From: Thunnus maccoyii
Lineage: Eukaryota > Chordata > Actinopteri > Scombriformes > Scombridae
DNA length: 64,000 nt
Direction: 5' to 3'
Assembly (NCBI RefSeq): GCF_910596095.1
Contig: NC_056552.1
Coordinates: 16,379,111 to 16,443,110 of the forward strand
Shown here: positions 25,701-35,100 of the stretch, one piece after another
Numbering within the stretch: position 1 is the first letter of the stretch
Layout: the number at the start of each line of letters is the position of its first letter
Position numbers and translations under genes: made by a program
The notes under the pieces: model-generated
What the model saw: the letters and a program-made list of their open reading frames with translations, nothing else
What the model was told of the DNA's origin: nothing
Databases searched by the model: none

Positions 25701-28700
25701 CATCAACAATTAGCTTGAGGGAAATTTGGAGGATTTGGGGGCACTATAACAAAATAAATTTTAAATTTTTATGATAAATAAGCCAAATAAGTTCAAATTA
25801 GTTCCATTTTCTGTCAGATTCTGTTGATGTTATATGAAGTCTTAATTAACCCAAACTTCTTATATTATATTTTACAGAGTTTTTCTCCAGCCCCTAACTC
25901 TCTCACTTAAGTGTGAGTTAAGTAAATTCTGCCATTTATATCAATATCTTATAACCTATTTGGTAATATTTTACTTTATAGTGATTTTTAGGTCCTTTAC
26001 TTTTATACTAACTTCCTGGAAATTTGCAGTAATTTGCAGGTATTTAAGGGTTATTTTCAGGACATTTTACACAGGGAGGTGCAATTTGGTACAAATTATA
26101 AGAAAAAACTGAAAAAAGTGTTAAGTTGGTTTAGTTGTGCCGAAATGCCAATTCATTATATTTGGGTTCATACGTAGTTGTTCATTTGCAAAAATTCTAA
26201 ATTAGACTCCTATTGTTTAACTGACAGAAAATACTTCTTCACTAGTTTTCAGTGTGTAGTTTTGTGTGTCAAACTACTGTACATATTATCATATGAGGTT
26301 GTTTCTTAAAAACTCTATAATGAGCACATTTCCAGTATACTACCAGATTATATAGCCATTTCAAATATTTTTTGAAATTATTTACCAATTAAATCAACAT
26401 AACATTTTTTTCATTCTTTTCTTAATTGCACCTCCCTCTCCATAAAATGTCCTAAAAAATAATTGTTAAATACAATTAAAATTATTCCCAAAATATCCAG
26501 GAAATTCATATAAAATGAAGGGACCTATAATGTAAAGCATTACCACATATTTTAAAGTGTAGCTGTTATAATTTAGAGTCTTGTCTGGTAAATATTTTGC
26601 CAGCTAAGATATTAGAAGCTATCATCTACCACTTAAAAACAAAACAGATTTTCCTTGTTTTCTGTGCCATCAATCATTTTGGAAAGGTAAATGAAAAAAG
26701 TGCACCAAATCTCTGGTATACTTAACAATGTTTGTGTCTCATAGGGTAAACCACGCCCCGTTGCAACCTGGTACAAGGATGGTCAACCTATTGACCCCAA
26801 GTTGGTCCATGTCCGTAACAGCAACGTGGATAGCATCCTCTTTATCCGCTCTGCAGAGAGAGCACACTCAGGAAAATATGAGCTGGTTGTACAGATTGAG
26901 AACATGGAGGACAGGGCCACCATTGAAATCAGGATTGTTGGTAAGTTGATCAGGACTTGTGAAATGTGTGAGCTACTGATTCTGTTATATACAATAAAAT
27001 GTCCAACAAATTTAATACGTTGTTACCATTCATTAAAAAAAAGAAACAATTTGAAAATCATCACAGCGTAACAACTGATATGTACTGAACATATGACATT
27101 GACATTTAACCCAATCAGAAAAGCCTGGGCCTCCTTTGCATGTGAAGGTGACAGACGTCTGGGGCTTCAATGCTGCACTGGAGTGGGACCCCCCCAAGGA
27201 TGATGGCAACTGTGAGGTTACTGGATACACCATCCAGAAGGCAGACTTGAAGACCAAGGTCAGAGACAGGGAAGGAGGGGGAGGATGTCAAACCTCAAGC
27301 ACTACAAACCTGCTTAAATGTCTAGTTGGGGCCTGTGGCTCAACAACAATACTAGCCATCACCACTGCTTGATGTGGCTCTTGGTTTATTTTGTATGCTT
27401 AAAGGATAGGTTCACAGATTTTCAAGTCTGTCTTAAAACAATAATCAGATGTACGCTATGAAGGGATCCTCTAATGGCCAGTATGAACAGGAGGAATGAT
27501 TACAGCAAGAAAAGCATGTCCATCTGGGCACCTGACTATTGTTTTAGGACAGACCTGAAAAATCGTGAACCTCTCCTTTAACTTGTGCTTTTATGTTAAA
27601 CTGAAATAAATGTTTGAGAATATAATAAAATATCATCTTTCTTCAGGAATGGTACACCGTTTATGAGCACAACAGACGGACACACTGCACAGCTTCAGAT
27701 CTGATCATGGGCAATGAGTACAACTTCCGTGTCTACAGTGAAAACCTCTGTGGCCTGAGTGACGAGCCTTGCTTCAGCAAGAACACGGCTACCATTGAAA
27801 AGACAGGTGTGACAGTATGTGCATGTGTCTGTACATACAGTATGTATGAGATGTCTCTGATTTATGGGGTTGACTAAATGAGTTTGCATGTTCTCCCACC
27901 CTTCTCCATATAGGCCTGGAGTACAAACCAACCCCATTCAAGGAGAAAGACATGAACTGTTCGCCCAAGTTTACCAAGCCCTTGGTTGACAGATCTGTAG
28001 TGGCCGGTTACAGCACTGCCATCTCCTGCGCCGTCAGAGGCTACCCCAAGGTAAAATAAATAGTCTGTGGAGCGTGATTCACAGGAGAAGGCTGACAGTG
28101 CCACTTGTCATGAGCAAAGTAAAGTCTGAAGTTCGTTTCTTATCAAATGTTATGCTTATAGCTGCAAGATAAAGACAAAAAAGTAGTATCAAAAGATTAG
28201 AAAAAGAAAGTTTAGTTAGTAAAGTTAGTAAGTTTTATTCCACCGGGTTATTTATTCATCTGACTTTTTCACATCTTAGCCTAAAATCACCTGGATGAAG
28301 AACAAGATGATCATTGGTGAGGATCCCAAGTTCTTGATGCAAAACAACCAGGGAGTGCTGACCCTCAACATTCGCAAGCCAAGCACCTTTGATGGAGGCA
28401 GATACTCCTGCATGGCTGTCAACGAGCTTGGCACGGACGAAGTGGAGTGCAAGCTGGACGTCCGAAGTAAGAATGGAGGGGAGGAGGAGAGGAAGTGGGT
28501 GGCAGGGGTGGAAGAGGAGTACTACTAAATGAGAGCAACCTATAGTGTCTCTCTTTTGTTATGCTGATTTCAAACAATGCGTAGGTAGTTGGTTACACTA
28601 AAAGCTGAATGTGCACACCATGGCAGCAATTTTAATTATTTAAATGTGAATACAATACAATTCTATACATGCATGATATTACATTTAGGGCTTATTTCGA

Positions 28701-28771
28701 TCAAAACTAACACTCCTCATCTGTTCTGTTATTCCACAGTTCCCAAAGACCCAGACAAGGTGGATAAGTGA
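1733..28771 (+). CDS. mybpc2: Myosin-binding protein C, fast skeletal type (whole gene, 34 coding exons)
   Basis: Thick-filament accessory protein of the sarcomeric C-zone; it binds myosin and titin through its C-terminal domains and modulates myosin and actin through its N-terminal part. I joined 34 exons with consensus GT-AG sites and matching phases to 3468 nt, about 1155 residues, close to the roughly 1140 of human MYBPC2. Domain order is acidic arm (1-58), C1 Ig (59-170), M-motif (171-263), C2, C3, C4, C5 Ig (264-643), C6 and C7 Fn3 (644-842), C8 Ig (843-937), C9 Fn3 (938-1037), C10 Ig (1038-1145), short tail. MYBPC2 is favoured over MYBPC1 by stretches such as [14 protein letters not shown] and [19 protein letters not shown], and over MYBPC3 by the lack of a C0 domain and of the cardiac insertion in C5. 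Whether it is the teleost a or b copy cannot be told. Exon coordinates are in the following entries. Confidence 0.96.
3882..4751. mobile_element. hAT-like non-autonomous element (MITE) in mybpc2 intron 1
   Basis: The ends are inverted: CAGTGGTGGAA at 3894 and TTCCACCACTG finishing at 4743. Subterminal ACTTAAGTAAAAGTA and TACTTGAGTAAATGTA motifs are also inverted. The 8-bp duplication GCTGAAAC flanks it (3882-3889 and 4744-4751), the target-site length of hAT transposons. The left end carries four extra bases (CAGT) before the terminal repeat. No coding capacity. Elements with this terminus are very common in teleost genomes. Confidence 0.85.
7158..7197. repeat. (TCTGTA)n microsatellite
   Basis: More than six uninterrupted copies of TCTGTA in mybpc2 intron 1. 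Confidence 0.95.
8180..8197 (+). CDS. mybpc2: mybpc2 micro-exon A (18 nt)
   Basis: A pyrimidine-rich acceptor (TTTCTCAG) and GTAAGT donor bracket 18 nt. With the G carried over from exon 1 it encodes EKPQGE and leaves one base, so it is symmetric phase 1-1. It can be skipped or included without changing the frame. The assignment rests on splice sites, phase and acidic/proline content like the neighbouring micro-exons. Confidence 0.75.
8745..8768 (+). CDS. mybpc2: mybpc2 micro-exon B (24 nt), upstream copy of a tandem pair
   Basis: The acceptor AATTTTAG and donor GTGAGG bracket 24 nt encoding APEEPTEE in phase 1-1. The exon and its flanking intron are repeated 134 bp downstream as micro-exon C, with only three base differences inside the exon. 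Likely mutually compatible cassette exons of the N-terminal arm. Confidence 0.78.
8879..8902 (+). CDS. mybpc2: mybpc2 micro-exon C (24 nt), downstream copy of a tandem pair
   Basis: Same acceptor and donor context as micro-exon B (AATTTTAG, GTGAGG). It encodes APEEPSED, differing from B by conservative T to S and E to D changes. Phase 1-1 is preserved, and both splice sites are intact, which suggests that the duplicate is kept functional. Confidence 0.78.
9767..9790 (+). CDS. mybpc2: mybpc2 micro-exon D (24 nt)
   Basis: A T-rich tract ending TTTTCTCAG and a GTAGGC donor bracket 24 nt encoding AEPHPAEI in phase 1-1. The peptide shares the His-Pro element with micro-exons E and G (APHPEG, AEHPEEE), suggesting an older duplication series. 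Confidence 0.75.
9915..9935 (+). CDS. mybpc2: mybpc2 micro-exon E (21 nt)
   Basis: Acceptor TTTTCTGTAG and donor GTAAGG bracket 21 nt encoding DAPHPEG in phase 1-1. It lies only 124 bp after micro-exon D. Confidence 0.75.
10710..10730 (+). CDS. mybpc2: mybpc2 micro-exon F (21 or 15 nt)
   Basis: Bracketed by CAACAG and the donor GTAAGA; it encodes DSDDDGD in phase 1-1. A second AG six bases further in (TTCAG, ending 10715) would give a 15-nt version encoding DDDGD, also in frame. This is the most acidic piece of the arm. Confidence 0.65.
10731..14715. other. Long mybpc2 intron between micro-exons F and G
   Basis: About 4 kb with no recognised gene. Two overlapping antisense open frames (12608-12940 and 12846-13220, minus) match no family I know and lack obvious splice or start context. 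A small 10-bp hairpin, AAAGTGTCAT with its complement, sits at 12073-12100. Confidence 0.5.
14716..14736 (+). CDS. mybpc2: mybpc2 micro-exon G (21 nt)
   Basis: Acceptor TTTTTCTCAG and donor GTAAGA bracket 21 nt encoding AEHPEEE in phase 1-1. It is isolated, with a 4.0-kb intron before it and a 1.5-kb intron after it. Confidence 0.75.
16275..16872 (+). CDS. mybpc2: mybpc2 C1 immunoglobulin-like domain (exons 16275-16343, 16496-16644, 16755-16872)
   Basis: Three exons encode residues 59-170. The first carries [18 protein letters not shown], the usual entry into C1. The second has the Ig B-C region with the core Trp of [14 protein letters not shown]. The third ends the fold with [10 protein letters not shown], the Asp-x-Gly-x-Tyr-x-Cys signature of I-set domains. 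Phases are 1-1, 1-0 and 0-1. In this family C1 and the following M-motif contact the myosin head region and actin. Confidence 0.95.
16977..17605 (+). CDS. mybpc2: mybpc2 M-motif (exons 16977-17025, 17244-17303, 17436-17605)
   Basis: Residues 171-263. The first exon encodes ILSAFKRA, the second an acidic [14 protein letters not shown] segment and the third a lysine-rich stretch followed by [18 protein letters not shown] and [17 protein letters not shown], the conserved helical bundle that closes the M-domain. The serine-rich phosphorylation loop of the cardiac protein is not seen, as expected for a skeletal form. The second exon ends AAG AA before the GTGAGA donor and the third starts with G, so the junction codes for a run of lysines; reading through the donor would meet a TGA at once. 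Confidence 0.94.
17786..18584 (+). CDS. mybpc2: mybpc2 C2 immunoglobulin-like domain (exons 17786-17918, 18460-18584)
   Basis: Residues 264-349. The first exon begins [18 protein letters not shown] and carries the core Trp in [15 protein letters not shown]; the second ends [21 protein letters not shown] with the core Tyr and Cys. The intron interrupts the AAG codon for Lys (phase 2), so the reading frame that continues into the intron after 17918 is not coding. Confidence 0.94.
18727..19915 (+). CDS. mybpc2: mybpc2 C3 immunoglobulin-like domain (exons 18727-18832, 19746-19915)
   Basis: Residues 350-441. It begins [19 protein letters not shown]. The core Trp is split across the 0.9-kb intron (TG at 18831-18832, G at 19746). 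The second exon has [18 protein letters not shown] and the D-x-G-x-Y signature of [13 protein letters not shown], where the usual Cys is replaced, as also happens in other MyBP-C C3 domains. Confidence 0.93.
20303..20842 (+). CDS. mybpc2: mybpc2 C4 immunoglobulin-like domain and linker exon (20303-20468, 20608-20714, 20813-20842)
   Basis: Residues 442-542. The first exon carries [14 protein letters not shown] and the core CEVSD and [10 protein letters not shown]; the second ends [17 protein letters not shown]. These stretches are the clearest MYBPC2-type signatures in the gene. The 30-nt third exon encodes [10 protein letters not shown], the short C4-C5 linker, in phase 1-1. The three introns from 20469 to 20945 are only 139, 98 and 103 bp. 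Confidence 0.95.
20946..22302 (+). CDS. mybpc2: mybpc2 C5 immunoglobulin-like domain (exons 20946-21088, 22143-22302)
   Basis: Residues 543-643. [12 protein letters not shown] opens the domain, with the B strand at [13 protein letters not shown] and core Trp in TVVWSKGD. The second exon has [20 protein letters not shown] followed by TNPAGEDKA. The long loop insertion of cardiac C5 is absent. The intron between the two exons is 1.05 kb and holds a degenerate tandem repeat. Confidence 0.94.
21605..21775. repeat. Degenerate tandem repeat with an ARCCCAARTG core
   Basis: Five related cores are seen at 21605, 21658, 21690, 21723 and 21764, spaced 53, 32, 33 and 41 bp, in the C5-domain intron. Similarity outside the core is weak. 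Confidence 0.4.
22475..22924 (+). CDS. mybpc2: mybpc2 C6 fibronectin type III domain (exons 22475-22579, 22736-22924)
   Basis: Residues 644-741. [11 protein letters not shown] and [12 protein letters not shown] are the Fn3 A-B strands, [10 protein letters not shown] the C strand, and [17 protein letters not shown] the F-G region with the conserved Tyr and the NSIG turn. Both exons are phase 1-1. The intron between them is 156 bp. Confidence 0.95.
23059..23602 (+). CDS. mybpc2: mybpc2 C7 fibronectin type III domain (exons 23059-23193, 23435-23602)
   Basis: Residues 742-842. The exon pair encodes [20 protein letters not shown], a [14 protein letters not shown] strand, then [20 protein letters not shown] and [17 protein letters not shown], ending QPVTIREIV. 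Both exons are phase 1-1. The reading frame continuing past 23193 is intronic. Confidence 0.95.
23752..23817. repeat. Perfect 26-bp inverted repeat with 14-nt loop
   Basis: Arms at 23752-23777 and 23792-23817 are exact reverse complements (left arm starts AGTGTAGTGTGACCTG), separated by 14 nt. It lies in the mybpc2 intron between the C7 and C8 exons, about 60 bp before the C8 acceptor. Confidence 0.95.
23877..26940 (+). CDS. mybpc2: mybpc2 C8 immunoglobulin-like domain (exons 23877-23965, 26745-26940)
   Basis: Residues 843-937. The first exon encodes [20 protein letters not shown] and ends INLTIPFQ in phase 0; the second begins [17 protein letters not shown] with the core Trp and includes [19 protein letters not shown]. 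The 2.8-kb intron between them holds an interspersed-repeat candidate. C8-C10 form the thick-filament anchoring part in this family. Confidence 0.94.
24050..25700. repeat. Probable interspersed repeat(s) in the C7-C8/C8 intron region
   Basis: In the 2.8-kb intron 23966-26744, the segment near 24600-24650 (AAGAGACATGAGACGT) and that near 25610-25635 (AAGAGACTTGAGACGT) are related. The latter follows a run of CTCGCTCCT repeats. This suggests the ends of a degraded repeat of about 1 kb. The family is not identified and the boundaries are uncertain. The rest of the intron is AT-rich with no recognised feature. Confidence 0.4.
27119..27806 (+). CDS. mybpc2: mybpc2 C9 fibronectin type III domain (exons 27119-27258, 27647-27806)
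   Basis: Residues 938-1037. [20 protein letters not shown] and [17 protein letters not shown] start the fold, with [11 protein letters not shown] before the phase-0 intron. The second exon has [31 protein letters not shown] and ends ATIEKT. The 388-bp intron carries a MITE copy (27399-27582). Confidence 0.95.
27399..27582. mobile_element. Short TIR element (MITE), internally deleted copy
   Basis: The left end AAAGGATAGGTTCACAGATT and the right end, read in reverse as AAAGGAGAGGTTCACGATTT, form imperfect terminal repeats of about 42 bp. Both ends abut TTAA. The right half matches the 3' part of the longer copy at 58.6-59.2 kb (TATGAACAGGA, ATGATTACAGCAAGAAAA, GGGCACCTGACT). Confidence 0.75.
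27914..28466 (+). CDS. mybpc2: mybpc2 C10 immunoglobulin-like domain (exons 27914-28050, 28280-28466)
   Basis: Residues 1038-1145. The first exon includes [18 protein letters not shown] and the core Cys of [11 protein letters not shown]; the second has [34 protein letters not shown] and [16 protein letters not shown]10 is the main light-meromyosin-binding domain in MyBP-C proteins. Confidence 0.95.
28740..28771 (+). CDS. mybpc2: mybpc2 last coding exon (stop codon)
   Basis: Acceptor TTCCACAG at 28739, then codons for [10 protein letters not shown] and a TGA stop at 28769-28771. Human MYBPC2 ends just after the VRVP position, so the fish tail is several residues longer and highly charged. Confidence 0.85.
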
Positions 28772-28867
28772 GAAACCGAACAGCAACGAATGTGAAATGA
28801 TATGAACCAAACACTGAATGAACAGTGAACATCAGCATGTAGACCTCACACTGTTATGAGTGAATCA

Positions 28868-28873
28868 AATAAA
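28868..28873 (+). terminator. mybpc2: Polyadenylation signal of mybpc2
   Basis: AATAAA lies 97 nt after the stop codon. This implies a 3' UTR of about 120 nt and a transcript end near 28890. Confidence 0.7.
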
Positions 28874-29025
28874 ATTTAGAGATGCCTGCGATAATTGATT
28901 GTTTATTTTGAATGTCTCTTATTTCTCTGTTAATATACTTTTCATAACTATTGTGTACATGCTACATATTCTTTTAGTCATGCAAATATACATCATGGAA
29001 ATTTTAGAAGTAAGGAACCACACAA

Positions 29026-29028
<3 letters not shown>

Positions 29029-29074
<46 letters not shown>
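29029..29074. repeat. (CA)n microsatellite
   Basis: About 23 uninterrupted CA units between the convergent 3' ends of mybpc2 and the phosphatase gene. Confidence 0.97.
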
Positions 29075-29076
<2 letters not shown>

Positions 29077-29148
29077 ATCAGGTTATAGAATACAAAATAC
29101 ATGGCACATTATTATTAGAGCTGTCTCCACATCTGAGAAGCACCTTCC

Positions 29149-29154
29149 TTTATT
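29149..29154 (-). terminator. Polyadenylation signal of the acid phosphatase gene
   Basis: AATAAA on the minus strand, 29 nt after the TAG stop at 29183. The 3' UTR would be very short. Confidence 0.6.
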
Positions 29155-29182
29155 TTTGGCACATGTGTGACAGTCGTGTGCA

Positions 29183-32100
29183 CTACACCTCTCTGGAATA
29201 GTGTGCTCGTCTCCTGTGGATTGCCACTCCTATGCTGAACAACAGCGCCACTGCAAGGAGACCCACAGCCACTGCAAGAGCTGTTATGACACCTGTGGGA
29301 GACAACAATCCGGTTCCAGTACAAGTGACGGTGGAACATTTCCGAAAAGCCCTGATATTTTTAAATCAGACATTCTGTGCTGAAAAACCACTCTCCGGTG
29401 GTTTGAATACAGGAATAAACATAATGCAGTGAAACCTTAGCTTAGCAATGCCAAAGTATGTTTTGAAATAGAAGCACATAGAAGCCAGTGCAGGCATGAG
29501 AATATAAAAAAAAATCTACTTTTTCTTCACCTGTGTTTGACAACCTTATCCTAAGCCCACATTCAGCCTCCCAGTTCTCTGCTACCACATCCCGCACCAG
29601 CTCAGTGAACATAGACAAAGGGCAGGGGCTCAACCCGTTGCATCCTGGCACAGGGTTTGGGTAAGGGTCGTGCCAGGAGTCATTGCGGTAATACAGCTCC
29701 AGAGAATAGGATCTGGGGAATTATTAGGATGAACACAATGAGATGACACACATTTGTTGTAAGTGTTATGTAAATAGCTTTGTATCATGTGATAATTTGG
29801 CCATTGCGGCGCTGGATGGCTGCCATATTTCCATCTAATTGAAAAGGAAAACAGAATGGTTTGGTGCTGCTAAACGGTGAAATGCAATCACTCAAAATGT
29901 GGTGTATTTTAGCCATCTGACCTACATAGTGTGATTAAATATGCAAAGAGAAAAGTGCACAGAGTAAGGCTGGGGGAAAGTCATTACCCATCATACTCCT
30001 GGTAGAACTCGAAGAGCTGACAGGCAGCGTAAGGAGGAAGAAGGCCGTTGTACACGTCCAGAGCAGCCTGGAGGGTTATGAGTGTAGAGTCATGCTGGAA
30101 TGAGACACAAACATCACACGCAGTAAGGAGGTGAGGAGATACAGCATGTGAGATAGATTACGATGTGTTATTTGTGTTGTGTACGTGCCCAAATGCTAAA
30201 CTTACAGCTGAGTACATAATGAATTTGAGCGTGCTCCCTTGCTCTACAGCCTTAGAGAAATTCCTCAGGATTGCATTCAGCAGGACGCCTGGTAAATTAA
30301 CACAGTGTCAGCAGTGCAAATGAAATTTTTCCCAGACACCAACACGATCCCTTTGACCTTATTAAGCATCTTGTCTTTGCGCCGTGATCATTTTTGTCCC
30401 ATTAGCTCATATGTGCTAATATGCTTTTGGGAAACCTGACCCTGACCCAGGCTTTACACTGGCAGAGGGATAAACAAAGCGTCGGCCAGAAGTCACAACA
30501 GTAGATACACACAGAGCATTTGTATTCTAATGCCATCTTTCTCAGAACAGCGCTTTCAATTAATTTGCTCTAATGTGAATCCTCACCTCCCGAGAGCCTT
30601 GCCTTCTCTTTCCTCTTGTGACTGAGGATGCTGTACATGACCTCAAAGGATGCTATTTTCTTTAGGGTGTCCAGAACATCTTGGGTGGCCCAGCGTGGGA
30701 GAGTCAAGTTATGGATCCTCTGCGCGAGAAAATAACATTCATTACCCCGCATCACGCTAATAATCAGATTACACAACACATGGATCACAACAAAGGGGGG
30801 TTTAAATGGCTGTATTTCATCGTTTCTATTATCCCAGCTATTTTTAGCGCTGGTCTGAAGATAACAGATGCTCATTTTGCAAGTGTGAATGAGCGCATTC
30901 AACCTGGCCTAGAATCCACCCATCTCATAATGCTTTAATTATCATTTCAATATGTTGTCCTATTCATGTCTTACTGTATGTATAAAAATGATTTCCCTAC
31001 GCTCCAGCCCCCCTCCCCGTCTCTGCAGATGTGTTGAAAGAAAGCAGATCTTCTCTTTCTGTTTGACTCTCTCTCTCTCTGCTCTGCAGCTGGTGTTTGT
31101 ATCAATGATAGACACATTTGTAAACTGCATAATACAGGTAGTATACAAGCTTGTTTATGTGCATGTCTCTACTGTATGTTTGAGTTCTTGCTGTGAATCA
31201 TTGAGTATACCTGACAGGTGAGCGTGTCATAGACCCTCCATATTTTTTTGCCAACCAGTTTGGAGATTGGATAACCAGTGTGGTTGGAAAGCCCCTCCAC
31301 AAAGTTCTGCAAAAAAAGAAGTGAAAGAGGAACATTACATTCAGCTCTTTTAAATGCTTTACTTGCCATTTTCATACGGTAATATAAAACTTCTTTGTGG
31401 TTGTTTTTGCAGGTGCTCGTACAATGGCTCTTGCTGATTGTAGTTTAAAAGTGCACACAGTAGCAGTAGCTGGTTGATTTTTATGGATTCATAATGTTCA
31501 CTGATGTAGTGAATGTTGTTAGTTTAAGCTTTGGTTGGACAACATAGTGAAAAATTGCACCATTTTGGTTCTTGCATGTAACTTGCCTCCAGCAGAGGGT
31601 GTTAAAATCCAATGCAGAAGGCTCCCACTCCTGATCTCAGACACCACCTTAATAGGCAGCACATGGGACTCAGTTTAATTAAAACCTTTTCATTGTAATT
31701 CTTAATCTAATTAAATCCAAACCGTTAATTAGCGTCTCTGAGAATGTGAGAGAACTTGCACTGTGCAGCTTTTTGTAGGCACTGGAGTCACCGTGCCTGA
31801 GAAAATTACTGAGAGGACATGATGTCTACAGCATACCTAACACGTCCACTGGAGGTGCTGATAACGTTGGCACCGACAACTGTGAAGTATATATTTCACT
31901 GTTAAACAGAAATGTGCATTTCACGGCGTCAGTTCATTTACAAATCAAGGCATGGGTAAGTAGAGAGAGAGCAGCAGTTAGACAGGAAAAGTATTCTTCA
32001 TGGCAAATCTGATGGTGATGATATAAAACAACAGAGTTACAAGCAAGTTTTCCGTGGTCGACATGCAGGCACATGACTCATTGTAAAGTGATGCTGCGAG

Positions 32101-35100
32101 TAGAACGTTCACGTCATTGAACAGATGCTGAGGATGAGTTACAGTACAGTGAGGACTGTTTGTATCACCTGGTGAGCCCTGAGGAACCTCTGGTAGGTCT
32201 CACTCTCAAACGTCTCCGTCATCAGCGCTCTGAACTTTGGACAGTCTTTGCCTGGAGACTTCAACAGCTTGAGAAATCGAAAACAACAGCACAACATCAG
32301 TGGAAATAATGCACATTACTGCAGGTATTGCAAGTCTTCTGGGCACAATTATATGTTCATTTCACACTTTAAAACAGTTGGGAATTTCAGAGCGCCAGGT
32401 TCACAGCTTTAAGTGAACACAGACAGTAACACGGAGTTACAGAGAGAGACTCAAATAACTCCATCTAGAGCAGGTTTCTATTGAGCTGTGTATGGCTGCT
32501 GTGTGAAAGGAAATATTTATGTGGCTCAGCAGCCCACCTTGTCCTGGGCCCTGGGGATAGTGTGCACTGGAATAGGCCACCACAGTAACTGGGGCATGAT
32601 TGGAGGTGGGCGTCTGGTTGGGGGGAACATCCCGGCGAGGCAGGCCTGGGCACTCATGAGAGTGCGGTCGTAGTCAGTGCTACGCACATATAACTGTTGG
32701 AGACATGGGGGGAACATGGTAAATGCATGCATATGTTGGTACTATACTTGTCACAGATACCACTGTCAACTGTGTTCTTCCAAATGGGACACTCAGGCTT
32801 AGTTTGCTTTTTATAGAAAGTGGAAATGCACTTTGAAACTCAAAAGGACTACATTTGCATTTGCAAAGTGGAAACGCACATAATTCACTTTCTATTTTTA
32901 TTTAATAAAGATGCAAAATAAATGCACCCAGCTAAGCAGCAGTGTATCATGAGTGAGCTGTATTTATTCCAAGTCAACTGAGGTATTCCCTTAAAAGAGG
33001 ATGGGAGTCAGAAGAGATCCAAATGGATGAGCAAGGGAGGGGGGGGAAGATCCGTCTTTCTGTGATCTTTTCTGACATCAGCCTTCGCTCGTCTATATCT
33101 CTCTGTCACCCTGTGTCAGGTTTTTGCACACAGTAAATCACACTGATAAGGTTGGATGTTCCTGTGATGCTGAGAATGCTTCTTTTTTTCCCTCCCTTTT
33201 GTCAAATTAAAACAGACATGGCAGCGCAGGGGAAGGTACGGTATGAGTTGACTGAGACTTGGGCGACGAAACACTAATGATACTGAGAAGAGTTGTTATT
33301 TTTGTGGTAATTGCATATTATTTAAGAGAGGGACAAGAAGACTGAATGCAAGGATGGAGAGGGAGAGAGGGTAGGGTAAGAGAAAGCAGGAGAAAATAAA
33401 GGAAGACACATAGTGTGAAAAAAACAAGGACAGGAAAAGAAAGCGGAAATCATGTCTCCATAATGACAGTATGCTGAGCATGCAACCCTGGGGGCACCCT
33501 GAACCAACATGCGTGCTGCCAACTGTACTGTACATGGAGCCCAGGGGCAATATTTCCCCACATGTTACAGCATATTACAAGTCATATCACCAACATGAGT
33601 CATGCTCATTAACTTAGTGTATATGGTTACATTCATTACAGACAGTGGCTAGCAAGACACAAACTTAATTTCCCATGTTGGAGTGGAAGAACACATGACA
33701 GCAGGATTAGGTGACACTGAATGGAAAGACATACATGTAAGGGCCTTCAGCTGAAAGAAAGCTAAATTTAACACACACAGAAATACACTTACTTCTTTGT
33801 TGTTGTAGTCTGTACTGAGAAAGTTTCCATAACGCTTCTTCAGAAACCTACCCAGCTCAAACTGTTGTTTAATGCCCAGCTGAAAGGAAAATTGCCAGCA
33901 CGGTTATTTTTTTGTAAAATCTGACCTTCTGCTGAAAATTTGGCAGATTTAAGGTCAGATGGAATTTATTTACATAACATAACAAATTTCAGCCCTTCTA
34001 CAAGGTCTACAAAAGCCGGAAATAATAAGTTTATACATTGTAAACTGGCTAATTGCCTGAGAGTAGAACAATGTCACAGTAGGAAGGAATTTAATTAAAT
34101 CTCTATAAAGCAAGCTTTTCCTCCGTCTTAAGACTTAAGTCTATTAGAGACTGAAAGTGAAATATACTGTAATTTATGACACCACATCTAAAGCTACTGT
34201 ACACACAGGCCTGTGAAGAAATACAAAAGAGGTATAAATCATATAGACATTTATAATAATAATAATACACATATATTTCTATCATGTTTGCTTTCCCTAC
34301 ACACACACAGAATAACAGGCAGCACCTCAGTCAGCTGTCCGAAGCCCTGAGCCCACACTCCTTCCCCATGAGGATCCCTGGGATACGACTCAATAGGCGA
34401 TCGATCACCATGTCGGAACACCTTAAAAGTCATAACAGATTATGTCACATGGATTGAGATGCCACCGTGCTGTGCCAGCCATTACACTGTGTACTTAGGG
34501 AAAAGTAATCCACCCTGAGACAGAAGTCAGATATAGAAACCTGTGATCTTGGACAATTCACTCTGGATTTGAGACACAGAGGAGTCATTTTGGTGACGTC
34601 ACCAAGACACAAATGCTGTGAAGCTGCTCCGTTATTATTAACTTGAGGACTCAATTTTTGGGTTGTGACGTAACACACAGGTTGATTAGGCTGGTTTATG
34701 GACACATGATTCACTGTTTTCCTGTTAGCACCACAGTGATTTAAACTCATTTGGGTGTAAAACCTCAAATAAAAGCAGACCACACATACAAGTCAACAAA
34801 GTCATGGTTTGCCTTTAAAGTTCATTGATAATTGATGCAAAACACTTTCCTGAGACTGCCTAGAACTAAGATTTATCACTGAACTGATGCAAACTTAACT
34901 TGAATCAACTAAAATAAAAAAAAGATCAGATAAAATGTAATAAAATGTAATAAAACTGTATTTTTTTTCAACTTAATATAATTTTATTACACAAACACAC
35001 ACAAAAACATGCTGATAAGGCTGCAATGAATAAAATTCCACTATAGCAAGTAGTAAACCTAAACCTAAACTCTTGATAAATGGTTACTGTAAGGCTACAG

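Noticed and set aside
29115..29339. Minus-strand open frame covering the last acp4 exon
   Set aside because: It is in a different frame from the membrane-helix frame that joins with the preceding exon; it is a shadow.
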